Origin: Cytophagaceae bacterium
Lineage (GTDB): Bacteria; Bacteroidota; Bacteroidia; Cytophagales; Flexibacteraceae
Direction of reading: 5' to 3'
DNA length: 64,000 bases
Assembly (NCBI GenBank): GCA_027490155.1
Contig: JAIXYP010000052.1
Span: 111,237-175,236 of the forward strand
Shown here: positions 25,006 through 32,972 of the stretch, piece by piece
How the letters are laid out: every line of letters starts with the position of its first letter
How positions within the stretch are numbered: position 1 is the stretch's first letter
Program-made: the position numbers and the translations under genes
The notes under the pieces: model-generated
What the model was told of the DNA's origin: nothing
Database searches by the model: none
What the model saw: the letters and a program-made list of their open reading frames with translations, nothing else

Positions 25006-26163
25006 ATGAAAGATCTAATAACACGAAGGGACTTATTTACCGCCGTTTTTGTTGGTGTCTTCATTCTTTTTGCAGCTTATATTCTCGTGTTGGGGGCAAT
25101 ATATTTTAGCGGTGGCGTTTATGTTGAAAAAAGCGCCCAACTAGGGGACACTATAGGAGGCCTATTAGGCCCTATCATTGGTGGTGTAGGGGCTTTGCTG
25201 ACCTTCTTAGCCTTTTATGTACAGTACCAAGCCAACCAAGACACCAAAGAGCAATTCCGTATCCAGTATCAGAATAGTTTGGAGGCAGGGTTTGAGACTT
25301 CATTCTTTGCACGGCTTGAGTTGTTTAAGAAGGTGCAAAAGGAGGTAGAGGATAGTATGGCATTCAAGGGTTTGCTGGATGATTATACAGTTGTTTATTG
25401 TGAGTTAGGTAAATTTATGGAGAATATTTATTTGAATACAGATCCATCTATTCAGATTGCTCATTTTGAAGGTGTTACATCGGTTTCAATGCCAAATTGG
25501 AATGTTTTATGGTCATCAAAATGGTCCCAAGCTAGTATGCATCATTTTGTATTTGCTATTCTTGAGCGCGGATCTGACAAGTTTGATTCTTTCCCATTTA
25601 TCAACAATACTACCGTAGAAGTGGATCTTTATTCTTATCGCAATTTTTTAGGTTATTTTCTTCTCTTAATTGGGATGAATAATATTGAAAAATCAACAAT
25701 GTGGGCTCCTAACGTTGACCATGATGAAGTTGTCATTAAAGGTAATGCTAGTTTTACGAATCAATATATATTAAACCTATATGATTTAATTTGTTTTGTA
25801 ATAGACACAACTGTCTTTGATAATATGGCGGTCCATTCTGACCAAAAGTCTACAATTTCAAAAGCCGAGCTATTAGCCTCCTCAATAAAGAAAAAGAAGG
25901 GAGATTATTTCAGCCTTGTACGTGCTCAAATGTCTTCTTATGAGACGGTTTTTGTGTATTACAACGCCATATCTGACAATGGTGTAAAATGGTGTGATTC
26001 TCAAATAGTAAATGGGGTTTCTCGATCTATCGTCCGAGACTATGATTTATTTAAGAATCTAAATGAGGACCTTGTTTTGCCACAGAATAGAATAGAGAAC
26101 CTACCAGATCAACTTCGCCAATATTTCCATGTTGATCAAGGTGGAACATGGGAAGGGGAGTAA
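25006..26163 (+). CDS. putAbiC-like membrane protein (putative phage abortive infection)
   Basis: 385 residues from ATG 25006; a TTG start three codons upstream is possible. Two N-terminal membrane helices (about 9-33 and 45-67) are followed by YVQYQANQDTKEQFRIQYQNS and ETSFFARLELFKKV, the signature of the putative phage abortive infection family (PF16872, putAbiC). There the helices anchor a cytoplasmic helical domain. The rest is AT-rich and shows no enzyme motif. The TAA at 26161-26163 lies inside a leftover copy of the gatC 3' end, so the gene was joined directly to that remnant. Its base composition differs from the chromosomal neighbours. Defence function is inferred from family and location. 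Confidence 0.72.
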   Translation: MKDLITRRDLFTAVFVGVFILFAAYILVLGAIYFSGGVYVEKSAQLGDTIGGLLGPIIGGVGALLTFLAFYVQYQANQDTKEQFRIQYQNSLEAGFETSFFARLELFKKVQKEVEDSMAFKGLLDDYTVVYCELGKFMENIYLNTDPSIQIAHFEGVTSVSMPNWNVLWSSKWSQASMHHFVFAILERGSDKFDSFPFINNTTVEVDLYSYRNFLGYFLLLIGMNNIEKSTMWAPNVDHDEVVIKGNASFTNQYILNLYDLICFVIDTTVFDNMAVHSDQKSTISKAELLASSIKKKKGDYFSLVRAQMSSYETVFVYYNAISDNGVKWCDSQIVNGVSRSIVRDYDLFKNLNEDLVLPQNRIENLPDQLRQYFHVDQGGTWEGE

Positions 26164-26236
26164 CTGCTATCTTCCTTAGGTGCATTTATCAAAGCCTTTT
26201 CATGGGCCAAAGAGGGTAGGGCGATGTCTTCGCGCA
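26161..26236 (-). pseudogene. Remnant of a second gatC 3' end
   Basis: Read on the minus strand this encodes MREDIALPSLAHEKALINAPKEDSSY, closely matching the intact GatC tail REDIALPSLAHDKALLNAPKADSSY (27979-28054). I count 13 differences in about 74 bases; 11 are in third codon positions and two give conservative or mild changes. The final residues FRVPKVIE are missing: the putAbiC-like gene takes over. It is a direct repeat (same orientation, offset 1818 bp) flanking the toxin-antitoxin pair. Confidence 0.88.
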
Positions 26237-26240
26237 TCCC

Positions 26241-26263
26241 ACTAAACCTCTAGTTTAGTTTTG
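26241..26263 (+). promoter_or_regulatory. Promoter with overlapping palindrome in front of the ImmA/IrrE gene
   Basis: ACTAAAC (26241-26247), spacer CTCTA, GTTTAGT (26253-26259). The palindrome overlaps TAGTTTTG (26256-26263), a perfect TAnnTTTG -7 box 50 nt before the ATG. A palindrome on the promoter of an Xre-containing antitoxin gene suggests an autoregulatory operator; a hairpin role is the alternative. Confidence 0.45.
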
Positions 26264-26313
26264 CGTTTTGACTACATTCGTTGTACATTGGTGCCAGTAG
26301 TAATGATGACCTT

Positions 26314-27462
26314 ATGGCCAAAAGATTGTTAGCAAAAGTACCCGTGTCGCCCATGCTGCTTGTCTGGGCACGGAAAACACGTGGCCTTTCGCCCGAGGAG
26401 GCAGCGACCATGATGGGGCTAGAGCCAACAACACTTCTGGCTTGGGAGGCTGGTGAAGATGCACCTTCCCTCACCCAGCTTGAGAAGCTCGCCTACAAGA
26501 TTTATAAGCGGCCATTGGCTATCTTCTTTATGTCTGCCCCGCCAGACCTTCCCTCGCCACAGGAGAATTTCAGGGGAATGCCTGCCAGTGCCATGGCAAC
26601 GATCGGGCCTGATAACCTGTTAGCAATCCGGATCATGAGGTCGCAACAATTGGTCTTAGAGCAGCTTGAGCCAAGCCCAGAGGTGCAGTTACCATCAATT
26701 AGTCCCGTGCCAAATGATCTAGGTGCCTCAGTGACAGCCATCAGCAAATGGTTTGGCATCGACCATGTCGCCGTTCAAGGTCTCCTAGACCTTGCGGCTG
26801 CTTTTAAATATTATGTCGGGCTGCTCGAAGCCAAAGGTATTTTTGTTTTCCAGCAGAAGCTGCAGGACATTCAGGGCTATTGCCTCACACACCATCAGTT
26901 CCCGATCATTTGTATCCAAAGTCAGGATGAGCCAGCCAGAAAGATCTTCACCCTATTTCACGAGCTAGGGCACCTATTGCTCAATCTTGGTGGGTTTTAT
27001 GACCAAAAAATTGCAAAGGATTTGCTCAAACAACATAACGAGGTGGAGGTTTTTTGCAATAAGTTTGCCCATGAAATGGTTTTGGACAGGTATTTATTCA
27101 AACAATATTTGACACAAAACTACCTCAAGTCTGACAAGTGGGACACCGCAACGCTCGCCAAAGTAGCCAAGCAATTTAAGGTCAGCAAAGAGGTCCTGAT
27201 CCTGCGACTCAAAAGCGAAAGTTATCTTTCTGAAAAGGACGTATTGATCCTGCGGAAAACGCTGCAAGACGAGTTCGCCCTGCTTAAAACCGACAAACCA
27301 AAAGCATCAGGTGGTCCAGATTTTCATGTTATCAACAAAAGCCAGCTCAGCAAACGATTTGTATCTACCATTTCTTCAGCCTATCAAAGAGGGTTGATGA
27401 GTCCACTGGAGGTATGCCAATCATTGCGTATCAAATCATCCCACATTAGCGACTACTTATAG
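26314..27462 (+). CDS. Xre-HTH / ImmA-IrrE (COG2856) metallopeptidase-like antitoxin
   Basis: 382 residues from ATG 26314 (an upstream TTG at 26281 is less likely). An N-terminal helix-turn-helix (about 13-60: LLVWARKTRGLSPEEAATMMGLEPTTLLAWEAG) is followed by an ImmA/IrrE domain with FTLFHELGHLLL (HExxH at 216-220) and a downstream EVFCNKFAHEMV supplying the third ligand. This fused architecture is known as the regulator and antitoxin half of Xre-COG2856 toxin-antitoxin modules. The DUF4411 gene starts 2 nt after the stop codon, so the two are translationally coupled. The role, a repressor-antitoxin that may be proteolytically active, is inferred from the pair. Confidence 0.88.
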   Translation: MAKRLLAKVPVSPMLLVWARKTRGLSPEEAATMMGLEPTTLLAWEAGEDAPSLTQLEKLAYKIYKRPLAIFFMSAPPDLPSPQENFRGMPASAMATIGPDNLLAIRIMRSQQLVLEQLEPSPEVQLPSISPVPNDLGASVTAISKWFGIDHVAVQGLLDLAAAFKYYVGLLEAKGIFVFQQKLQDIQGYCLTHHQFPIICIQSQDEPARKIFTLFHELGHLLLNLGGFYDQKIAKDLLKQHNEVEVFCNKFAHEMVLDRYLFKQYLTQNYLKSDKWDTATLAKVAKQFKVSKEVLILRLKSESYLSEKDVLILRKTLQDEFALLKTDKPKASGGPDFHVINKSQLSKRFVSTISSAYQRGLMSPLEVCQSLRIKSSHISDYL

Positions 27463-27464
27463 CA

Positions 27465-27932
27465 ATGGCCCATCCCATCTACTTGATTGACGCCAATGTA
27501 TTGATAGGCCTCAAAAACTATCCATCCAAACAGTTTCCGTCTTTGTGGCGGCGGTTGAATGAGATGGTGTCTGAGAAGCGACTCTTTTCATGCCGCGAAG
27601 TATTGCGTGAGCTAGAATTATCTGATGATGAATGTTCAACCTGGTCCAAAGCTAATAAGTCAATTTTTCTAGATCCGGCGCTGGAAGAGTTTGTGTTGGT
27701 AACAGAAATTCTTGATCGCTATCCAAATAGTATCCGAAAGTTCAACATTGAGGCTGGCAAGCCAGCAGCAGATCCATTCTTAGTGGCATCTGCAAAGGTG
27801 CATCAATACATATTACTCACGAACGAAAAATATAAACCTAATGGTCAAAAGATACCCAATATCTGCGAACGCTATGAGGTTGATTATATCGACTGGTATG
27901 GTTTCCTAGCAGCCGAGGATTGGGTGTTCTAG
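27465..27932 (+). CDS. DUF4411 PIN-like putative toxin
   Basis: 155 residues of the DUF4411 family, a PIN-fold putative ribonuclease. The N-terminal YLIDANVLIGLKN gives the first acidic residue, RELELSDDE the second, and PAADPFLVASAKVH (ADP-F-[LV]-[IV]-A) the third; then ILLTNEKYKPN and IPNICERYEVDYIDWYGFL close the domain. Toxins of this type pair with Xre-ImmA/IrrE genes just upstream, exactly as here. Expected action: cleavage of RNA when not neutralised. It ends 18 nt before the convergent gatC stop. Confidence 0.9.
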   Translation: MAHPIYLIDANVLIGLKNYPSKQFPSLWRRLNEMVSEKRLFSCREVLRELELSDDECSTWSKANKSIFLDPALEEFVLVTEILDRYPNSIRKFNIEAGKPAADPFLVASAKVHQYILLTNEKYKPNGQKIPNICERYEVDYIDWYGFLAAEDWVF

Positions 27933-27950
27933 TTTGATTTCTCGCAATCC

Positions 27951-28238
27951 CTACTCAATTACCTTCGGCACCCTAAAATAACTACTATCCGCTTTCGGGG
28001 CATTCAGCAAGGCTTTGTCATGCGCCAAAGAGGGTAGGGCAATGTCTTCGCGCAGGACGTTGGTTTCGCTGCTGATATGGATCAGGGGCTCAACGCCAGT
28101 GGTGTCCACCTCGCTTAGTTTGTCCATCCAGCTAACGACGGCCGTTAGGTTTTCAGCCATGGCGACCGTTTCGGCCTCGGTGAGGGCCAGGCGGGATAGG
28201 TGGGCAATCTTGTTGACGAGGGCACTGTCGATGGTCAT
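27951..28238 (-). CDS. gatC: Asp-tRNA(Asn)/Glu-tRNA(Gln) amidotransferase subunit C
   Basis: 95 residues from ATG 28238 (MTIDSALVNKIAHLSRLALTEAE); a longer frame to 28313 would overlap plsC and adds a hydrophobic leader not found in GatC. The small C subunit stabilises the GatA-GatB amidotransferase that converts misacylated Glu-tRNA(Gln) or Asp-tRNA(Asn) to the correct amide. VVSWMDKLSEVDTTGVEPLIH and LREDIALPSL are typical. It follows plsC by 52 nt on the same strand. Its 3' end is duplicated at 26161-26236, marking the insertion point of the defence genes. gatA and gatB are not in the window. Confidence 0.95.
   Translation of the reverse strand: MTIDSALVNKIAHLSRLALTEAETVAMAENLTAVVSWMDKLSEVDTTGVEPLIHISSETNVLREDIALPSLAHDKALLNAPKADSSYFRVPKVIE
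27979..28054 (-). repeat. Intact copy of the gatC-tail direct repeat
   Basis: Bases inside gatC matching the remnant at 26161-26236 (about 82% identity, same orientation). Together they bracket 1.7 kb holding the ImmA/IrrE-DUF4411 pair. Confidence 0.88.
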
Positions 28239-28290
28239 GGCAGCTGGGTTGGCGCAGTTGTGGATAACAAAGGTAAGGAGGATCAGGAGC

Positions 28291-29073
28291 TTAACCAGCA
28301 TGGAGGCGGGCAAACTTGGCCCTTGCTGCTGCCATTGCTTTGGGGTTGCGGGCCGTCAGCTCATCCTCGATGGTTTGGTAACAGGTGCGCTTGAGGCCTT
28401 CGGTATCTTTTGCTTCGATAAGGCCAGTTGTCGGCATCGGCTTGTGGAACCGGAAATAGGCCCAATGCCAGCGGGCACCAAACTGTCCCCAGTCGGGCAT
28501 GATGTACCAGTTATAGGCAATCGTGATCGGCACCACCGGCACACCCGTCCTGATCGCAGCCTTAAAGGCTCCATCGCGGAACTGCCCCATCAGGGGTTGG
28601 TTGTCCAGCGTGATCCTTCCCTCCGGGAAAAACACAACGGAGCGGCCTTCCCGTAGTTTTTCGACCGCCATATCTAGGGCCTTGTTGCGGTCCTGCGCAT
28701 TCCGCCGATCGACAGAGATATGCAGCTCCCGAAAGTAGAGGCCAAACAGTGGCACCTTCAGGATACTGGCCTTGCCGACGAAGGCCACAAACCGCCGCAG
28801 GATCCAGGTCAGCATCGCGATGTCGAGGTAGCTGGTGTGGTTGGCCACAAAAACGCAAGGCCCCTCGGGGATGTTGCGGCTGGCATCCTTGGTGATGACG
28901 GGCATCAAAATGGCAGGGAAAAATGTCCAGCACCAGATCTGGTTAAAGAAAACCGTCAGGGGCTGCAGGGGCTTGATCTTGATGCAGAGCCAAAAGAACG
29001 GAAACAGCACCAAAAACGAACCCACAAACACGAGGGCGCCATAAGTAATATATGCACGACGAAGCCAAATCAT
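28291..29073 (-). CDS. plsC: 1-acyl-sn-glycerol-3-phosphate acyltransferase (PlsC family)
   Basis: 260 residues. It transfers an acyl chain to lysophosphatidic acid in phospholipid synthesis at the inner membrane. The catalytic NHTSYLD (H79-x4-D84) and the phosphate-binding FFPEGRI are present, with VPVVPITI further on. One N-terminal membrane helix lies at about 8-32. A perfect -7 box (TACATTTG) ends 4 nt before the ATG, so the message appears leaderless. gatC follows on the same strand. The family also includes lipid-modifying acyltransferases, so the exact acceptor is inferred. Confidence 0.93.
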   Translation of the reverse strand: MIWLRRAYITYGALVFVGSFLVLFPFFWLCIKIKPLQPLTVFFNQIWCWTFFPAILMPVITKDASRNIPEGPCVFVANHTSYLDIAMLTWILRRFVAFVGKASILKVPLFGLYFRELHISVDRRNAQDRNKALDMAVEKLREGRSVVFFPEGRITLDNQPLMGQFRDGAFKAAIRTGVPVVPITIAYNWYIMPDWGQFGARWHWAYFRFHKPMPTTGLIEAKDTEGLKRTCYQTIEDELTARNPKAMAAARAKFARLHAG

Positions 29074-29077
29074 GCCG

Positions 29078-29085
29078 CAAATGTA
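29078..29085 (-). promoter_or_regulatory. -7 box 4 nt before the plsC start codon
   Basis: TACATTTG on the minus strand, a perfect TAnnTTTG element; transcription would begin at or very near the ATG at 29073. Confidence 0.55.
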
Positions 29086-29645
29086 AGCCTAGCAGGCCCG
29101 CGCAAATAGGCCCCGCGCGTTTTTGGCCCTAATTTGTTGGCCATCTTGTTTGGTACCGAACTATATACCTTATTTGCGGCGTCTAAACCAACGATGCAGA
29201 CCAATAACCCAGTCATTATATACGCAACCAGCGCTGTCATCCTGAGCACCAAGTCATAACAAACCAGTACAACCCAGCTCAGCGGCAGTAAACCAGCAAC
29301 TGACACAAGTCCCGATAGCGAATACCAGCACAACAATACCCGAAGGCAATAGCATCCGTAACCCCGATAGCATAATCAATATAGTACCAGCCAGTCCTAA
29401 AGGGACTTTCCCAGCACTGGCAAGCCACCAATAGAGTCGGCCACTTGATCTAGCATAAGGACCGAAAGATGTACGTCGCTAACCTGTATTCGTGCTAGGT
29501 GCCAACAGGCTTGTTTAGGGCAAACCAAAGGATGTGTAGGGATGACAATAACGACAAATTTGGGCCTTGCATGGGCAGACTAGACACAGCAACACAACGC
29601 AACAAAACCAACCACAAACCCTTTAGTAACACGTAAGACAACCAA
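29086..29645. other. 560-bp divergent intergenic region
   Basis: Lies between plsC (-) and the NYN gene (+). Short frames exist, but none has family signatures or convincing starts. The last 60 bp are rich in AACAAAACC-like A/C sequence, a likely unstructured leader for the NYN gene. No tRNA or other RNA was recognised. Confidence 0.45.
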
Positions 29646-30596
29646 ATGGCTAAGCAAATCCAGAACCCCAGCCGACTAGTGAAGATAGGCGTATTCTATG
29701 ATGGCAACTACTTCCTGAAAGTAAGCAACTATTACAGCTATGAGCACGAGCGCCAGGCCCGTATCAGCATCGGTGGCCTGCATGGTTTCATCAAGAACCA
29801 AGTGGCCGAGCTCGAAAGCATCGACACAGACTATTGCCACGTTGTGGATGCACACTTTTTCCGTGGCCGCCTCAATGCAGTCGAGGCCCGCGACCAGAAC
29901 AAGTTGTTCAATGACCGCATTTTTGACGACATCTTGATGAACGAGGGTGTCGTAACCCACTACCTCCCGATCCGTAGCCGTTTTGGCAAACGCGAAGAGA
30001 AGGGCATCGACGTATGGCTCGCCCTTGAGGCCTTTGAGCTCACGATGTACAAAGCCTTTGATGTCGTGGTCCTGATCGCCTGCGATGGTGACTATGTGCC
30101 CTTGGTGCGCAAACTGAACACAATGGGTGTCCGGGTCATGCTGCTGAGCTGGGACTTCAAATTCACCGATGACTTTGGCCAAGAGCGCGAAACCCGCACC
30201 TCGCAAGACCTGCTGGAAGAAGCTACCTATCCGGTCATCATGCACAACATCATCGACAACCGCTTGGCCAACAAAAATGGTGTGATCGATAAGTTGTTCG
30301 TCAGCCAAGAGACCAAGAAGTTCTATGACAACTTCGTGCAGCGCCCAGTGACGGCCGCCACCATTCCAGAAGGTGAGCGCCTGATCAGCGTCATCACAAC
30401 CCTGCGGCCTGGTTATGGCTTCATTGCTGCCAAACCACAAAACTTGTTCTTCAGCTATGCTGACCTGATCGAGGGTGAATTCACCGACCTGCGCGAAGGT
30501 GACACCATCGAGTTCAGCCTTGGCAACAACGAAAAAGGCGAGAAAGCCGATGCCGTCCGCAAAATCACGAACTATGACCCCAATGCAGCCGTCTAG
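29646..30596 (+). CDS. NYN (LabA-like PIN) domain protein fused to a cold-shock domain
   Basis: 316 residues. Residues about 12-195 are a NYN/LabA-type PIN-fold domain: VKIGVFYDGNYFLKV (first Asp), GIDVWLALEAFELT, VVLIACDGDYVPLVRKLNTMGVRVMLL (DGDYVPLV acidic pair). This fold is a predicted metal-dependent ribonuclease. Residues about 245-312 look like a cold-shock/OB domain (RPGYGFIAAKPQNLFFSYADL, LREGDTIEFSLGNNEKGEKADAVRKI), which would bind single-stranded RNA. The fusion suggests a targeted RNA-processing enzyme. It stands alone and is followed by a terminator. Confidence 0.88.
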   Translation: MAKQIQNPSRLVKIGVFYDGNYFLKVSNYYSYEHERQARISIGGLHGFIKNQVAELESIDTDYCHVVDAHFFRGRLNAVEARDQNKLFNDRIFDDILMNEGVVTHYLPIRSRFGKREEKGIDVWLALEAFELTMYKAFDVVVLIACDGDYVPLVRKLNTMGVRVMLLSWDFKFTDDFGQERETRTSQDLLEEATYPVIMHNIIDNRLANKNGVIDKLFVSQETKKFYDNFVQRPVTAATIPEGERLISVITTLRPGYGFIAAKPQNLFFSYADLIEGEFTDLREGDTIEFSLGNNEKGEKADAVRKITNYDPNAAV

Positions 30597-30630
30597 GTAA
30601 AGCCAGTTATCAGTTATAGATCAATAACTC

Positions 30631-30665
30631 AAAGCCCTATCAGGTAATTCTGGTAGGGCTTTTTG
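30631..30665 (+). terminator. Intrinsic terminator of the NYN-CSD gene
   Basis: AAAGCCCTATCAG (30631-30643) pairs with CTGGTAGGGCTTT (30650-30662) across a 6-nt loop with one wobble, followed by TT. Confidence 0.9.
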
Positions 30666-30696
30666 TTGGACTTTGGGTCTGACTATGCCACAGCAA

Positions 30697-30726
30697 AAAG
30701 CCCCCTGATCATGACCAGAGGGCTTT
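30697..30726 (-). terminator. Intrinsic terminator of kbl
   Basis: AAAGCCCCCTG (30697-30707) pairs with CAGAGGGCTTT (30716-30726), one mismatch. Read on the minus strand it is followed by TT and more T, 24 nt after the kbl stop codon. Back to back with the plus-strand terminator. Confidence 0.88.
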
Positions 30727-30750
30727 GGTTAGTAATACAATATTGCGGAG

Positions 30751-31941
30751 TTACGAGATCACTCCCAATTCCTTGCCCACCTTGATGAAGGCAGCAATGG
30801 CCTTGTCGAGGTGGTGTTGCTCGTGCCCAGCAGAGATTTGTACACGGATGCGGGCTTTGCCTTTGGCCACAACAGGGTAGAAGAAGCCGACGACATATAT
30901 GCCTTCTTTCAGCAGGGCGGCGGCCATATTCTGGGCTAGGACCGCATCATAAAGCATGATCGGAACGATGGGGTGCTCACCAGGTTTGATGTCGAAGCCA
31001 GCCTCGGTCATCTTGGTCCGGAAGTAGTGGGTATTGGCATGGACCTTGTCGCGCAGCTCGGTACTGTTGGACAGGACATCTAGCACAGCTAGGCTAGCCC
31101 CCACAATAGATGGAGCCAAGGTGTTGCTGAATAGGTAAGGGCGTGAGCGTTGCCTCAGGAGGTCGATGATCTCCTTACGGCCAGAGGTGAAACCACCACT
31201 AGCACCACCAAGGGCCTTGCCTAGGGTTCCGGTGATGATGTCCATCCGTCCCATGACGCCCTTCATCTCATGCACACCACGGCCAGTGGCACCCATGAAG
31301 CCCGTGCTATGGCACTCATCACTCATGACCAAGGCATTGTACTTGTCAGCTAGGTCACAGATCTTGTCCAGCTGCGCTACAGTGCCATCCATGCTGAAGA
31401 CCCCGTCTGTGACAATGATCCGGAAACGGCAATCTTGCGACTCTTGCAGGCAACGCTCCAGATCCTCCATGTTGTCATTGAGGTAGCGGAAACGTTTGGC
31501 TTTGCATAAGCGTACCCCGTCAATAATGCTGGCATGGTTCAGCTCATCACTAATGATGGCGTCTTGCTCATTAAACAGCGGCTCAAACACACCACCGTTC
31601 GCATCAAAGGCCGCGGCGTACAAGATCGTATCCTCCGTGCCAAGGAAATCCGACAAACGCCGCTCTAGCTCCTTGTGGATATCTTGGGTGCCGCAGATAA
31701 ACCGCACTGATGACATCCCAAACCCATGGCTGTCGATACTTGCCTTAGCAGCCTCCAGCACCATAGGGTGTGAGCTAAGGCCTAGGTAGTTGTTGGCACA
31801 GAAGTTAACCACCTCGCCAGCTTCGTCTGTCCGGATGTCCGCTGCTTGTGGGGTGGTAATGATGCGCTCCACTTTGTAGAGACCGTTGGCTTTGATGCCA
31901 TCGAGCTCTGTCTGGAGATGTTGCTTGAGGTTGCCGTACAT
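30751..31941 (-). CDS. kbl: Glycine C-acetyltransferase (2-amino-3-ketobutyrate CoA ligase)
   Basis: 396 residues, normal length. This PLP enzyme (alpha-oxoamine synthase family) splits 2-amino-3-ketobutyrate with CoA into glycine and acetyl-CoA, the second step of threonine breakdown. Visible are [58 protein letters not shown] (PLP-binding Asp and His) and [14 protein letters not shown] with the Schiff-base K242. The highly specific [10 protein letters not shown] favours Kbl over BioF or ALAS. tdh is not adjacent, so its product could come from a distant gene. In some Bacteroidota a homologue (SPT-like) makes sphingolipids, but the motifs here fit Kbl. Confidence 0.92.
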   Translation of the reverse strand: MYGNLKQHLQTELDGIKANGLYKVERIITTPQAADIRTDEAGEVVNFCANNYLGLSSHPMVLEAAKASIDSHGFGMSSVRFICGTQDIHKELERRLSDFLGTEDTILYAAAFDANGGVFEPLFNEQDAIISDELNHASIIDGVRLCKAKRFRYLNDNMEDLERCLQESQDCRFRIIVTDGVFSMDGTVAQLDKICDLADKYNALVMSDECHSTGFMGATGRGVHEMKGVMGRMDIITGTLGKALGGASGGFTSGRKEIIDLLRQRSRPYLFSNTLAPSIVGASLAVLDVLSNSTELRDKVHANTHYFRTKMTEAGFDIKPGEHPIVPIMLYDAVLAQNMAAALLKEGIYVVGFFYPVVAKGKARIRVQISAGHEQHHLDKAIAAFIKVGKELGVIS

Positions 31942-32055
31942 ATTGATTTTTCTCGTCTAAGAGGATTGGTGTAGATGTTTGATCCCTGCCGGGATGCTAT
32001 TGAAGGGCTAGTAATAGTAAAGCCCTAGTCAGATGCTAAAGTACAGCCTATAAAC

Positions 32056-32094
32056 CAAACAGACCAACTAGGCGATCCCTAATTGGTCTGTTTG
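32056..32094 (-). terminator. Intrinsic terminator after udk
   Basis: CAAACAGACCAA (32056-32067) pairs perfectly with TTGGTCTGTTTG (32083-32094); the loop contains a further short TAGG/CCTA pairing. Symmetric, and 34 nt past the udk stop. Confidence 0.85.
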
Positions 32095-32127
32095 TCTGCA
32101 TTGGTCTGGATAGGACCTAGTTGCAGG

Positions 32128-32769
32128 CTACTTGGGCTGACGTTTCTGGATTTCGTGTTGCAGGTGTCCAACTATCACCCCAAGGGCCTTGTCGTAGTTG
32201 TGGTTATTGGGCACGATGAGGTCAGCTTGGTCTTTGTATGGCTCGATGAACTGGCGGTAGGTAGGGTTGACATGGTGCTCGTACCGATAGAGCACATCAT
32301 CTAGGTCATATCCCCGCTCGCGGTTATCCCGGATGATACGGCGTTTGATCTTGACCATTTCGGTGGCGTCCACAAAAAGACGCAGGTCCAGCAGGTTGGC
32401 CACCTCGCGGAAGTGAAACACAAATATCCCCTCCACGATGATCACTGGCGCTGGTCGATAGGTGATAAAGGTATCTGGGGCCGTGGCGTTGTTGAAGTTA
32501 TACTCCTTAACCACAACTTCTTTGCCCGTTACCAAATCCTTTATGTGGCCTGAGTATAGCTCATGGTCGATAGACTCAGGCATGTCAAAATTCTCGATGC
32601 CTTCGCGGTCTTTTGGTTGCTGGTCGATGTCACGATAATAGTTATCCTGTGACACGAGGCAAACATCATTGGCTGGGAAGGCCGCCATCAAACTGCGAAG
32701 GAAGTGGGTTTTGCCACTTGCGCTTCCCCCTGTAATGCCCACAATGTAGGGCTTATGCGTATTAGTCAT
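32128..32769 (-). CDS. udk: Uridine kinase
   Basis: 213 residues from ATG 32769 (MTNTHKPYIVGITGGSASGKTHF); the longer frame to 32811 adds residues outside the family. It phosphorylates uridine and cytidine in pyrimidine salvage. Motifs: P-loop GGSASGKT, NYYRD, NFDMPESIDHELYSGHI, VIIVEGIFVFHF and the lid RRIIRDNRERGYDLDDVLYRYEHHV. The gene is flanked by terminators and sits alone between kbl and dxr. Confidence 0.96.
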   Translation of the reverse strand: MTNTHKPYIVGITGGSASGKTHFLRSLMAAFPANDVCLVSQDNYYRDIDQQPKDREGIENFDMPESIDHELYSGHIKDLVTGKEVVVKEYNFNNATAPDTFITYRPAPVIIVEGIFVFHFREVANLLDLRLFVDATEMVKIKRRIIRDNRERGYDLDDVLYRYEHHVNPTYRQFIEPYKDQADLIVPNNHNYDKALGVIVGHLQHEIQKRQPK

Positions 32770-32972
32770 TTTGAGGATTCTATCAGAAGCAGGGTGCGAT
32801 CGCAAAACCAACTAGTGGCAGGCAGAGGCACCTTAGGTCAGGGATATTTTGTCTCTCCCTTTGGTGATCAGGTAGGATTTATTTCAGCTAGCAATATATC
32901 AGCTAGTAGTGATAAATAGAATTACAAAATCGAGTGCATTCCTTTAGGCTCTGGAACTTGCTTTCTGATGTT

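Noticed and set aside
29070..29336. 88-codon minus-strand frame overlapping the plsC start
   Set aside because: It begins with TTG, has no family features, and would run through the plsC promoter box at 29078-29085.
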